In this document: piece by piece, positions 28,101 to 36,862 of the stretch | How the letters are laid out: the number at the start of each line of letters is the position of its first letter | How positions within the stretch are numbered: position 1 is the first letter of the stretch | Origin: a virus | Length of the DNA stretch: 39,488 bases | IMG/VR virus record: IMGVR_UViG_3300006641_000064 | Coordinates: 1-39,488 of that record | Direction: 5' to 3' (one strand) | Notes under the pieces: model-generated | Databases searched by the model: none | Told to the model about the DNA's origin: nothing | Seen by the model: only the letters and a program-made list of their open reading frames with translations | Position numbers and translations under genes: made by a program

Positions 28101-31100
28101 ATTTTTATAAATTTTAATTGGTGGATTTATTGGTGATAATGTACCATCCGAAGAAGATGTTATAGAAATAACTTGCGGTATGGAAGAAATCGAATCATAA
28201 AATGTAGATGAAAGTTTAATAGTATTTTCATCAAAAACTACAATATAGTATATTTGATTATTAGTTAATCCATTTGACGGTGATGTTGACGAGTAAATTA
28301 TTTTTTGCCCATTTCTAAATCCGTGATTTGGAACGGTTATTGAATTTGTAATGGTATTCACACCAACAGAAGAAAAAGATCTTGGATTTATTAGTACTCT
28401 TCTATTATAATCATCATATTTTACTGTAACAGTTGTAGAAATACCAGATTTTACGCTAACTGAAATATAATCATTGTTTTTTAATTGATGTTCTTGTGCG
28501 GTTGAAACAGTAACTACATTTTTCAATGCCTGACCAGTAACTTTACTATAATTTGTTTTAAAACTATGATAAGTTCCGGTGCCTATACCAGTAAAATACA
28601 AAGTTCTTGCAGAACTAGTTGTACTACCAATTCCAACAAATATTCCAGTAGATCCTAAACCAACCTTAACAGTGGATAGTCCAATAAAATCATTTGAAAT
28701 TTTTGCCACATAAACTTTAGATTGATCGGGTAAAACAGAACTTGTTGTCCCATCTACGGAAATTGATATTTCGGATCCAGAATTTGTAGAGTATATCAAT
28801 TCATCACCAGTGTCCAAATTATGATTTGGAATGTATATTGTTTTAGATGGAATAAATATCTCAGTAATTCCCAGACCAGGATTGGAGAAGAAAATGGTAA
28901 CACCAATACCTGCTCCAGATATTGTACCTATACCTAAAGATTCTTTCGGATCAAAATAAATCTCTTTGTTCAGTTTTTTATTGGGAAATTGAGAGTAATT
29001 TGCATTTATGGTAAATCTTCTTGGAACTTCATATAGAATGTCACTAAAACTATGTGCAGATCCAACAGTTCCATCAACACATCTTAAAACTCTAATTCTT
29101 GAAGATTTTAAATCTATATTTAATATTTTTACTTTTTCATCTTCAATTGAGAAAATGTCATTGTCACGAACTCCTGAAGTTAAAAGATTTCCAAAAACAG
29201 AAAAATAAGTAACAATTCCAGTGCTTGTTACTGATCCTATTCCAAGATTATCTGCAATTGCAAGAGTGTTTGTAGATACTCCAATTGTGTAGGGCCCTTG
29301 AATTGGTGAGAAAATAGTTCCAAACCCAGAAGAATTTATCGTTACAATATCTTTATTTAAAAAACCATGGGGAGTTTCCGATTGAACTATAAATGTATTA
29401 TTATTACCTTCAGAAGAATATAAATCAAAATTATAGATGGTTGTAGTTATACCACTAATGCTGTTAATAGTTTTTCCTTCCAGTTCAGAAACCTTTGAGT
29501 AAATTCCAAACCCACCAGTTCCTTTTTCATCAAAAACTACTAAATCATTTACTTTATAACCTTCGCCTCCAGATACGATGTTAATTTTTTCTACAGATCC
29601 TGGAGAGGCATATTTAATATTAACAGATTGATCTAATTTGTTTGGTTTTATAATATAGTCATATAACTCTTCGTCTTTATCTAAATTATATTTTGTAGTA
29701 ATTCTTGCCCATTTCGTTTCATTTAAATTAACAGTGTCTTGATTTGACCTCTTATTGAAATTAAACTCATTTGGAATTGATTTAAATTTGTTACCAATAA
29801 CATATGGAAATATTGGTAATTTGTATCCATTGAATGGATTTAAAGAATCATTTTCAATGGCGTTTTCTTCAAGTGTAATAAAGTATGCATAAGTTCCATT
29901 TGGAAAATCTGGAGTTATGCAAAATCTACCATTATGTTCATCTAAAGTAGCATCATCTGCACTTTTGCGATATTCATAGTCTTCAATAAAAAATCCAAGT
30001 GGGAATGGTGGTCTATCGCTGATAGAATCTAAAAGAACATATCCAGACTTCATTTGAGTTATCGTACCATCATCTTTTCCAGAATAACCATATGGCCCAT
30101 AAATTGGATTTCCATCGTAAGACCACCCAATTATCGGAGAATGTTCAGATGAAGAAATTTCTACATTATTGATTATTAAATCCTTTGTGCCATAAAGAAT
30201 TTTTCCATCAGAATCTTTAGAATATATCGATTGTCTTAGTTTTCGAGGTGCGTATAAATGTGCATACTCCAATCCATAATTTGATTTTTTATTATTAAAA
30301 ATAAAACCATCATCGCTTGTAATTTTGTTAAAATATTTTGCAAATAAATTTACTGTCCAAGATTTTAATTTTACATAAAATTCTGCTCCAACTCCTGCAG
30401 AACTAACATCTATAAATGTGTTATTTTTATCATATCCATAACCACTATCAATAACTTTTATTGACTTAATTTGTCCATTCTCCAATATCGGTTCAAGTAC
30501 TGCTCCACTACCATTGCCATTTGTAAAAATATTTAAATCTGGTACAGAATTATAATCTTTTCCTGGATTATTGACTAAAACTTGAACTATTCTTCCGTCG
30601 TTAATTATTGGAAGAAGTTTTGCTTCAGAACCATTTTTTAAAGTAACTATTGGATTTTTTTTGAAATTTAAGACTTCGGAAGATCCATATCCAATTCCAT
30701 TGTCTTCCAAATGAACTGAAGTTATTTGCCCTCTAAAAATAGGTTCAACTTTAGCTGTAAATGAATTTCCATTTATGGAAGAAATTCCAACATTTCCAAT
30801 AACTTCTACAGTAATTTCTGGGTAATTGAAAACGTGAATGCCCGATCCAGTTGAGGTGAAATCTATATATTGATTTGTTGTATAATAAAAATCTTTATTA
30901 TCAGTTCCAATCCCAATTAATGATAATTTAAAAGAGTCATCATCAATTTTTGTTACGTAATAATTTGTATTATTGGTTAATCCACCTATTACAGATCCTT
31001 CTGTATAATACTTGACTATTTCTCCCGATTTAAAATCGTGATCTTTTATATTGACTTTATCCAAATAGATGTCAATTAATTCTGATTTTGCAGTTCTTTT

Positions 31101-33830
31101 CTTATTTTCATAATTGAAACCACTATTTTCAATACTAACGGAAGATAATACTAACTTTTTATTGTATGACTTTATAAAATGATTACCTACACCATAGGAA
31201 GTCAATGAAATAGTATTAATTCCAGAAAGAGAATCTTCAAAGGTTTTGTGCAATTTAATTTCATATACACTTTGTAATGAAACATAATATGAAGAATTGT
31301 CAGACAGTCCTCCTACTGAAGTTTGTCCTTCAGAATTGTAAACTACTCTTTCCGATTGTTTAAATTTATGATATGTGGTAAAACCAATAGTATTGGTGGT
31401 TAAATCTACCAAATTAGACTGAATTTCCGAATTAAAATATACGGTATTATCTACAAGTTTCATTAAAGGATTTGCTTTTGCTTCAAATCCATTTCCACCA
31501 GTAATATTAATTTTTGGGGTTTCTGTGTAATCAAAACCACCATCAAGTACTCTTATTGACCTAAGTGATCCTTTTACTGAACAATAACCAGTTGCACCAA
31601 CTCCAATAGAATCTGAAATAGATAGAACTGGGGGGTTTATTACATCATAATTTACTCCAGGATTAAAAACATCGATTTTTTCTATTGGTCCATAATAAAT
31701 TTTATCTTTAGATTTATAGTTTAAAATTTCTACACCATTTATTAATATACCGATAGGACCATGATTGGTCTCATATTCATTGTCATCATTAATAGGTGGA
31801 GCAATCTCTCGTAAAAGCTTTTGTGAGGTTATTTGTTTGTTATAAAATTCAAAATCTTCTATTTTACTATCTACAACGGTTACAGTGGAAGATACGCTAA
31901 TAAAAATTGAATTGTATATATTTGATCTACTCTTTGCAAATTTTACAGTATTAGAATCTATTCTTTTGATAAAATATATTCCATCTTCAAACAAAGAACC
32001 TGAACCTGCTGTGTAATATACAGAATCTCCTGTATAAAATCCATGATTTGGTATATTGAAAGAATCTTCGCCTTCATAAAAAGTATTAGAAAAAGTAACA
32101 GTTCTATTAAATGCGTTTAATGGTTGATCGTAGTAATATGGGAGCGAAGATGAAGATACTAATACTTTATTTTTATCCTTATATACATTTTGTACATCAG
32201 TTATCTGATCTGATAAATATGAATATTTTTGAGAATTTGCTTTTAATAAAACTCTTTGAATAGAATATTGTGAATTTAAATCCAAATCTCCCTGATCAGA
32301 AACTTGAATAATTTTATTTGAAATTATATCAATAATTTTTGAATATTTTTCTGTACCATCATTTGAAATGAATTTGATTTTATCTCCAAGTTTTAGGTTG
32401 TGATCAAATTCTGTTGTTACTTGGTATATTTTACTAGTGTTATCTACTAAGACTAATGATGATACTTTATTATTTGCCGAAATATTAAAAAACCAATCAT
32501 TAGAAATAAAATCTTCAGAGCTATCTCCTAAAGTTTTAATAACTCCAATGTTTCCTTTTTCTTGATAATAAGTGTCATCTATTATATCTACATTCTTTAA
32601 GACTGATGTAATTCTGACTTTAATAATTTCATTGAAATTTTTATTTGATGAACCATATGCATAAGTGTTCAACCAAATGTCAGTCTTGTCTAAAATGGTT
32701 TTTTGTATATTTTTGCATCCAAAAAATTGATTTAAATTCTTTGATGTATATGAAATTATGCCTTCCGTACCATCAAGATACCTTATCGATAACTCACCAC
32801 TCAATGGAAATCCTACTGTAGAATCTACATCAAGAGTGCTTGATCCAGAAGAGACTTCGCCAATTAATTTCGTATTTGGGTGTACTGAGAAATTTCCGTA
32901 TAAAGATCCATCAACATTGATGTCCTTATTATAACCACCATCAAAACTTAATTTATAGTATGATTTATCGTTTTGTGTTAGTATTTTTTCTACATTTGAA
33001 ATAGAAACATATCCTTTGGAAATATTTTCATATTCGTCTTGGAAGAGTGTAGAATTTTCCAATTCATATGGATCACCTACAATAGTTTCAATAACGAGGT
33101 CGTTTGTAACGTTATATTGTGCTGATGATGGTTTAATAAGATAATCTTGAGGTCTTATTACTCTAACATCTTCTCCATATAAGGATTTAAATAAAATTTT
33201 GAAAGAAAGATCTGTTCCTCTAGTTGAGTAAAAATCTTTTGATTGTTTGATAAAAAGATACTTATCTAAATTCTCATAAAATTCTCTATTTTCAAATCCA
33301 GGGGTTAATTGGTATTTGATTTTATTAAAAAATTCTACTAAAAATAAAGAACTTAGATTAATAATTTTATTTGGATCACCACTATCAGTTTCTTCCGAAT
33401 GAATTTCAATATTGGAATCTTCAAAAACTAGTTCATTGGGTCTATTGTCTACACCATATGAAATAACTCCACTAAATCCCCTTATACATCCTATAAATGA
33501 ATCTGATGTTTTTCCTGTATATGTAATAATTTCATCATCTATTTGAATAAGACCATAAGAATCTGGAAACCCAATCGTACTTTTTGCATATATCGTAGTA
33601 TCAAAAATAGAAACACTGGATGTTAGTGTAGTATAATCAGTGTTATTTTTGATATTGTCCAATTTAATATATTGATCTATATTTTGAATAAGATCAGCAG
33701 AAGCCCCTTGAAATTCTTGGGAAATATAATACTGCTTTAAAAATTCTCCAATTAAAGGAAATTCTTCCTTAACATATTGTGGAAGTTGATTTTGAACAAT
33801 ATTCTTAAATTGGACTCTTTTTTCTGTCAT
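25125..33830 (-). CDS. Giant gp7-like baseplate structural protein with a YHYH domain (2901 aa)
   Basis: Its place between gp6 and gp8 is that of T4 gp7, the wedge initiator (1032 aa), but assignment to gp7 is mainly positional. The N-terminus (FKNIVQNQLPQYVKEEFPLI, then QNIDQYIKLDN near residue 50) is typical of the large cyanophage protein at this locus. Approximate contents: an EIITYTG...RGFSG module near 75-95; NHGF/GD modules near 473, 593, 820, 928, 1480, 1667, 1777 and 1832; GxGY-type repeats near 715-790, 1032-1160, 1413, 2070 and 2147; a YHYH-type domain at about 1228-1318; and a C-terminal KDRRYISQRQLMILTLLHDD region near 2580. It is very rich in Ser, Asn, Ile and Lys and low in G+C. 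It begins four bases after gp6 with a weak ribosome site. Confidence 0.85.
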   Translation of the reverse strand: MTEKRVQFKNIVQNQLPQYVKEEFPLIGEFLKQYYISQEFQGASADLIQNIDQYIKLDNIKNNTDYTTLTSSVSIFDTTIYAKSTIGFPDSYGLIQIDDEIITYTGKTSDSFIGCIRGFSGVISYGVDNRPNELVFEDSNIEIHSEETDSGDPNKIINLSSLFLVEFFNKIKYQLTPGFENREFYENLDKYLFIKQSKDFYSTRGTDLSFKILFKSLYGEDVRVIRPQDYLIKPSSAQYNVTNDLVIETIVGDPYELENSTLFQDEYENISKGYVSISNVEKILTQNDKSYYKLSFDGGYNKDINVDGSLYGNFSVHPNTKLIGEVSSGSSTLDVDSTVGFPLSGELSIRYLDGTEGIISYTSKNLNQFFGCKNIQKTILDKTDIWLNTYAYGSSNKNFNEIIKVRITSVLKNVDIIDDTYYQEKGNIGVIKTLGDSSEDFISNDWFFNISANNKVSSLVLVDNTSKIYQVTTEFDHNLKLGDKIKFISNDGTEKYSKIIDIISNKIIQVSDQGDLDLNSQYSIQRVLLKANSQKYSYLSDQITDVQNVYKDKNKVLVSSSSLPYYYDQPLNAFNRTVTFSNTFYEGEDSFNIPNHGFYTGDSVYYTAGSGSLFEDGIYFIKRIDSNTVKFAKSRSNIYNSIFISVSSTVTVVDSKIEDFEFYNKQITSQKLLREIAPPINDDNEYETNHGPIGILINGVEILNYKSKDKIYYGPIEKIDVFNPGVNYDVINPPVLSISDSIGVGATGYCSVKGSLRSIRVLDGGFDYTETPKINITGGNGFEAKANPLMKLVDNTVYFNSEIQSNLVDLTTNTIGFTTYHKFKQSERVVYNSEGQTSVGGLSDNSSYYVSLQSVYEIKLHKTFEDSLSGINTISLTSYGVGNHFIKSYNKKLVLSSVSIENSGFNYENKKRTAKSELIDIYLDKVNIKDHDFKSGEIVKYYTEGSVIGGLTNNTNYYVTKIDDDSFKLSLIGIGTDNKDFYYTTNQYIDFTSTGSGIHVFNYPEITVEVIGNVGISSINGNSFTAKVEPIFRGQITSVHLEDNGIGYGSSEVLNFKKNPIVTLKNGSEAKLLPIINDGRIVQVLVNNPGKDYNSVPDLNIFTNGNGSGAVLEPILENGQIKSIKVIDSGYGYDKNNTFIDVSSAGVGAEFYVKLKSWTVNLFAKYFNKITSDDGFIFNNKKSNYGLEYAHLYAPRKLRQSIYSKDSDGKILYGTKDLIINNVEISSSEHSPIIGWSYDGNPIYGPYGYSGKDDGTITQMKSGYVLLDSISDRPPFPLGFFIEDYEYRKSADDATLDEHNGRFCITPDFPNGTYAYFITLEENAIENDSLNPFNGYKLPIFPYVIGNKFKSIPNEFNFNKRSNQDTVNLNETKWARITTKYNLDKDEELYDYIIKPNKLDQSVNIKYASPGSVEKINIVSGGEGYKVNDLVVFDEKGTGGFGIYSKVSELEGKTINSISGITTTIYNFDLYSSEGNNNTFIVQSETPHGFLNKDIVTINSSGFGTIFSPIQGPYTIGVSTNTLAIADNLGIGSVTSTGIVTYFSVFGNLLTSGVRDNDIFSIEDEKVKILNIDLKSSRIRVLRCVDGTVGSAHSFSDILYEVPRRFTINANYSQFPNKKLNKEIYFDPKESLGIGTISGAGIGVTIFFSNPGLGITEIFIPSKTIYIPNHNLDTGDELIYSTNSGSEISISVDGTTSSVLPDQSKVYVAKISNDFIGLSTVKVGLGSTGIFVGIGSTTSSARTLYFTGIGTGTYHSFKTNYSKVTGQALKNVVTVSTAQEHQLKNNDYISVSVKSGISTTVTVKYDDYNRRVLINPRSFSSVGVNTITNSITVPNHGFRNGQKIIYSSTSPSNGLTNNQIYYIVVFDENTIKLSSTFYDSISSIPQVISITSSSDGTLSPINPPIKIYKNSLLKFDLSDSSLSYTINSTKYSAFDFNLYLDSKMSQIFESSSSSDIFEVQKSGKIGIDSTANFTLRVNENIPNTLFYNLDVLYSDLIPNEKEEIKIDDTVFSNNQIQIVDSEYSGRHKVVSTSSTSFTYNIQNIPETSFYNAANSLLSYKTDSLNTFGPISKINILSKGQNYYRLPDFSKIISDNGKNAILEASSSSIGKIQKTKINNIGYAFPSDFTLKPNLVLPQILKIEPLNSFDSIGISSVGRGYVTAPKLIVIDSKTKELLSEVDLKYSLGDTQVTILNNTYRLNDIEPIIIPTQNSNGVGISSIVYNSITNDVTVTLSVGFSTANSFPFAVGDKVLIENISVGINSTGKGFNSKDYDYELFTITSVDENLGGEGGTVTYNLYEFLDIGEDPGVFDTENSSGRIIPEKYFPTFKSTLKPNNFLKNERIRYSGELKSIGFVQDWNEQIKQLTVSSKENLKEGKILEGVSSRTQGSISSTISPNAFIDLGSYSKSENGWLDETGILNNNLQRIQDNFYYQNFSYSLKSRVSYDTWSDVVGSLNHTAGFKKFSDYQLETTENCGIQTYSDSNVDITVDIDGFASLNCVYDFDLAKENVLFVNSQIISDEITFSSRILTDYFESVSNRVLSIDDISGLFNSNERLTRYLAVHRFRLADARSQKYIALIKDRRYISQRQLMILTLLHDDSIGYINQYGRVETVYDLGSFDFSIEGTDGLILFYPTKYRVNDYNVTVLSYNIKDNFSGIGSTSIGGIVDIKTNTIPNVTTATTIVGIASTHTSSKILVSVGTTNNNYQFDELNVVHDGTNVEFISYGQLTNHSLDSYSSSGLGTYNAYISGSDLNVDFIPNAGIAASVSTIQVSIANTFSSGIGTLTMNYMKFEANSISIASSTSPTQHTIGEYSSDYEGGYFIVQVSDITNNRHQLSEITIVNDNDNAYFTEYANIETYSGLGTMGAEKTLNKTQLTFTPLADIDVVVKVCFNSLSNIIIS
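29877..30149 (-). other. YHYH-type domain within the gp7-like protein
   Basis: Residues about 1228-1318 contain IIGWSYDGNPIYGPYGY, then YEYR, DEHNGRFCITPDFPNG and TYAYFITL. W-x-x-D-G-x-P-I-Y-G-P-x-G is the hallmark of the YHYH domain, known from secreted bacterial proteins and repeatedly seen in cyanophage structural proteins. Its function in phages is not known to me. Confidence 0.8.
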
Positions 33831-33834
33831 TTTA

Positions 33835-35769
33835 TTATGATCTTACTAAATTTCCGTTGCTGTAGCTTGAAGTTACAATATAATTAGATGCCGAAGGATC
33901 CAACCCTGAAGATATATCATCGGGGACCATTTCAAAAGTACTCTTATTAATATCTAGTTGAAGATATAAATCCTGCAATCCTATTACATCATTTGATCTT
34001 GGAATTGCAGAAATTTCAATAATTGATTGAGAATCCTTAAGTTTTCCAGATAATATATTAATTGGGTTTAATGTAATGATACCTTTTTCATAATCTATTA
34101 TTCCAACATTTCTTTTTACTACTGTTGCAACAGTTGAATTTGGATTTGGAACAGTAAATAAAAATATAGTTCCTGTAGTTTTATTTGTATCTGGTATATC
34201 TGATAGATATACTTGTTCTTGAAAATCTGTTGTTTTAAATGCTGATGATTTGATGTTATACCCGCTCATACTTTTAATATGAAAGGCATTTCCAAATCCA
34301 ATCTGATATTCTGCGAAAGTATTTAAAGAAACTCTCAAATCTCTTCTTATTTGTAACTTGGTTATATTTGAAGTTACAGATTCGTGGCTCTCATCGATTA
34401 TTTTTAAAAATTTACTATATTTGAATCTTGCGCCGTATTTGTTTAATTCCGTAGATTCTGAATATTTGTTTGCATTGGATTGAATAACACTTGAAACATA
34501 TGCAGAACTTGGAGCTAAATTTGTATTATAGTAAATTTTTGAATCAACTTCCACATAAAGATATTTAAGATCTAAAATTTCCGGAATAATTCCAGCAACT
34601 GCATATTTTTTTAGTTCTTTTTTGATATTTTCTTTAATGAGATTTGGTAAAAAGTCTCCTGTTCTTGGTTTTATACTAATGAAAACTTTTCCATATTGTG
34701 GAGGTACTAATTCTTCTCCACCAAAAACTGATATAGATTCTGTTTCTGGGTAAATTTTTGTAGGAATTAATGCTTCATAATCATTTGCCGATAGAGCCCT
34801 ATTTTGTGAAGCATAAATTCTTGGCGCATATTTTTTAATAGAATCAATAGATTCAATATTTTCTCCACCACGAGAACTAACTTCGGTTGTTAATAATGAT
34901 ATCCCAGACGTTGCATTATATTCTACACCGTTTCTAGTATATGTTAATCTTCCTGCAAAACTAAATTGATTAATACCGTTTGCACTATCTCCATTTGATA
35001 CGATATAATTGACTTCTACATAATTATTATTTTCTAACTTTTTACCAAAAAGAACTCCGTCACCAAAAATTAACTCATATCTTTCATCTTCAATTTCTTG
35101 TAGGTAATATACCTTAGAATCTTTATTTACATTGAAGACGCTATCCTGAAGTGCATATTTAACTGTTGCGGTAGAGGTTATACTTTCTTTTACATTTACT
35201 GAAATTAGTGATGTATCTACGCCAGCATTTGGCAATATAAATCTTTGATTTGGATTATTTGCATCATAAGTAAAGTTTGTTGATAGAAGTACTCCTTCAT
35301 AAATCTGAATATTACTAAAAGTCGCAATATTATCAACTACTGGAACAGTAATATCATCTAAAATAGAAAATACAAAAGATTGATTTGCAAAAGTTCCACT
35401 TGTCGATGCAACCACACCTTTCTTTAGTGTTAATGAAGATATTCTTTCACCTATTTGTGCATTTGCAGTATTTACAAAAAAAGTTATCGTTGCTGCTGCT
35501 GCCTTTCTTGATCTGGGAATATATCCAATATTTCTCGCTAGAGCAACGACATTTTCTCTGAGAGTAGCACTATCAATAAAAACTTCATTTGCAACCATAT
35601 TTGCATTATATGAAGTAATATATGTGTTATATGCCAACACATCTATGATTGTTGAAAGATTAGATCCTTCAAAATCATAATCAGTGAAATTTGAGTTTGA
35701 TCTCAAATAGTCTTTTATGGAGGTTTTAATCTGGTCGAAGTCCAGATTTGAAAAGTTTACTAATGGCAT
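33835..35769 (-). CDS. 6: Baseplate wedge protein gp6
   Basis: This 644-aa protein is T4 gp6 (660 aa), a baseplate J-like wedge subunit that forms the iris-like ring joining wedges. Landmarks are the N-terminal DFEGSNLSTIIDVLAYNTY, then NEVFIDSATLRENVVALARN, GYIPRSRKAAAA and the middle ALSANDYEALIPTKIYPETE, all typical of the J-like family. It abuts gp25, whose stop TAA is directly followed by the gp6 ATG, and is followed at four bases by the gp7-like gene, so the three are one translational unit. The length is nearly that of T4, unlike its expanded neighbours, and I see no inserted modules. Confidence 0.97.
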   Translation of the reverse strand: MPLVNFSNLDFDQIKTSIKDYLRSNSNFTDYDFEGSNLSTIIDVLAYNTYITSYNANMVANEVFIDSATLRENVVALARNIGYIPRSRKAAAATITFFVNTANAQIGERISSLTLKKGVVASTSGTFANQSFVFSILDDITVPVVDNIATFSNIQIYEGVLLSTNFTYDANNPNQRFILPNAGVDTSLISVNVKESITSTATVKYALQDSVFNVNKDSKVYYLQEIEDERYELIFGDGVLFGKKLENNNYVEVNYIVSNGDSANGINQFSFAGRLTYTRNGVEYNATSGISLLTTEVSSRGGENIESIDSIKKYAPRIYASQNRALSANDYEALIPTKIYPETESISVFGGEELVPPQYGKVFISIKPRTGDFLPNLIKENIKKELKKYAVAGIIPEILDLKYLYVEVDSKIYYNTNLAPSSAYVSSVIQSNANKYSESTELNKYGARFKYSKFLKIIDESHESVTSNITKLQIRRDLRVSLNTFAEYQIGFGNAFHIKSMSGYNIKSSAFKTTDFQEQVYLSDIPDTNKTTGTIFLFTVPNPNSTVATVVKRNVGIIDYEKGIITLNPINILSGKLKDSQSIIEISAIPRSNDVIGLQDLYLQLDINKSTFEMVPDDISSGLDPSASNYIVTSSYSNGNLVRS

Positions 35770-36171
35770 TTACCTAGTAGGTTGCAAAACGAACTGTAAC
35801 TGTTGTGGTTGAACATCTATACCAACAATTCTATAAACAATAGTAACATTGAATGCATTGTTATCATAATCTGGAGTTGTTTGCACATCAATCAATCTAA
35901 CTCTTGGTTCATAGTTTGCAATAGAATTTCTTATTTCATCATTAATAACAGAAGCAGAAATTTCATCAAGATTCTCAAATAAAGATTTACTCACTCTTGA
36001 TCCAAAATTTTCATTAAAAAATTTCTCTCCAGGTAAAGTAAATACAATATTTCTCACAGAACGTGCAATAGCAGTCTCATTTTTGAGGGCAATCAAGTCA
36101 CGATTCAGAGGATTGCTCTGAAAAGTCATACTAATATCTTTGAAACCTTGACTTACCCTTTCTAGAGGCAT
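35770..36171 (-). CDS. 25: Baseplate wedge protein gp25
   Basis: This 133-aa protein is the T4 gp25 homologue (132 aa) of the GPW_gp25 family, which anchors the sheath to the baseplate. The family core E-P-R is at residues 88-90 in IANYEPRVRLIDV, and the middle has LPGEKFFNENFGSRV. In T4 it is also called a lysozyme-like protein, though enzyme activity is disputed. The late promoter at 36192-36199 drives it. The leader ATAGATTTATAATTAAAA has no clear Shine-Dalgarno sequence. It is the first gene of the gp25-gp6-gp7-like block. Confidence 0.97.
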   Translation of the reverse strand: MPLERVSQGFKDISMTFQSNPLNRDLIALKNETAIARSVRNIVFTLPGEKFFNENFGSRVSKSLFENLDEISASVINDEIRNSIANYEPRVRLIDVQTTPDYDNNAFNVTIVYRIVGIDVQPQQLQFVLQPTR

Positions 36172-36191
36172 TTTTAATTATAAATCTATCT

Positions 36192-36199
36192 TATTTATT
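36192..36199 (-). promoter_or_regulatory. T4-type late promoter AATAAATA ahead of gp25
   Basis: The minus strand reads CTAATAAATAAGATAG, about 21 bases upstream of the gp25 ATG. The TAA stop of the 53-aa gene (36198-36200) overlaps it. Confidence 0.75.
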
Positions 36200-36359
36200 A
36201 GCGATTTTTTGATTCATAAAGAGGTTCAGTGCCATATTCCCAGTCATCATAGTCTTCATCGTTACGAATTTTTGAATGAAGTTCATTTTGAACGTTAAAA
36301 TTATGTTTTTTAGGATTAAGATCGTCATTTGCGATCTCTCTTAGCATTTTTTGGTCCAT
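36198..36359 (-). CDS. Small acidic protein, 53 aa
   Basis: Unrecognised. An ATG at 36359 has a good CAGGAG ribosome site six bases upstream and opens a 53-codon frame ending at the gp25 promoter. The product starts MDQKMLREIANDDLNPKKHN and ends EYGTEPLYESKNR. The middle is very acidic and aromatic (RNDEDYDDWEYG). The strong ribosome site, the stop inside a promoter and the lack of other use for the 220 bases support it as a gene. Confidence 0.75.
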   Translation of the reverse strand: MDQKMLREIANDDLNPKKHNFNVQNELHSKIRNDEDYDDWEYGTEPLYESKNR

Positions 36360-36367
36360 TTTTGCTC

Positions 36368-36385
36368 CTGATTAGTAAAAATCAG
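36368..36385 (-). repeat. Small hairpin next to the ribosome site of the 53-aa gene
   Basis: CTGATT-TTTACT-AATCAG is a perfect 6-bp stem with a 6-base loop on the minus strand. Its 3' arm shares two bases with the AGGAG ribosome site at 36365-36369. It might modulate initiation; the stem is short. Confidence 0.4.
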
Positions 36386-36391
36386 AACTTT

Positions 36392-36862
36392 TTACGGGGT
36401 TCTATCCCGCGTTTTTATGATATCATAGTCATTTTCAAGAATTTCTTTTAGATATTCATCATCCCATAAGTCATAATATTGAGTTTTTGCTAATTTTTCT
36501 CTAAATTGACGTAATTTTTGAGTAGGTTGACCTAAAATTAAGTTATATTTGCCATTATTTGTTTGAATTCCTTGAATATAAGTGTCATAACAACCACAAT
36601 CTTCAAAAAATTTCCAATCTTTATACTTTGAGTTATAAAAATCAACCCAAAATTGAACTGCATCCAAATCAAAATAGTCTTCTATGATATAAATGATGAC
36701 TTGATACCCTCCAATTGGTTGAATTTCTTCAACAGAGCACTCTATAATTTTATATTTTGCATTTGATGCAAAAGGACAGATTGCAAATCCATTTAATTCT
36801 GATCTAACTTCAGATACTCTCTTAATCCAGTTTAGAATATAAGATTCTTTTTCTGTAAACAT
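36392..36862 (-). CDS. Unknown 156-aa protein
   Basis: I do not recognise the family with certainty. The sequence MFTEKESYILNWIKRVSEV and the motif NGFAICPFASNAKY near residues 24-37 are visible; a C-P-F-A motif in a similar place occurs in the bacterial DUF1415 family, a weak hint only. The rest is aromatic and acidic (YIIEDYFDLDAVQFWVDFYN; CGCYDTYIQGIQ), and it looks soluble. The ATG follows a run of T residues that is the tail of an intrinsic terminator, leaving no ribosome site, so initiation must be unusual or come from another signal. Codon use and length support a real gene. Confidence 0.8.
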   Translation of the reverse strand: MFTEKESYILNWIKRVSEVRSELNGFAICPFASNAKYKIIECSVEEIQPIGGYQVIIYIIEDYFDLDAVQFWVDFYNSKYKDWKFFEDCGCYDTYIQGIQTNNGKYNLILGQPTQKLRQFREKLAKTQYYDLWDDEYLKEILENDYDIIKTRDRTP

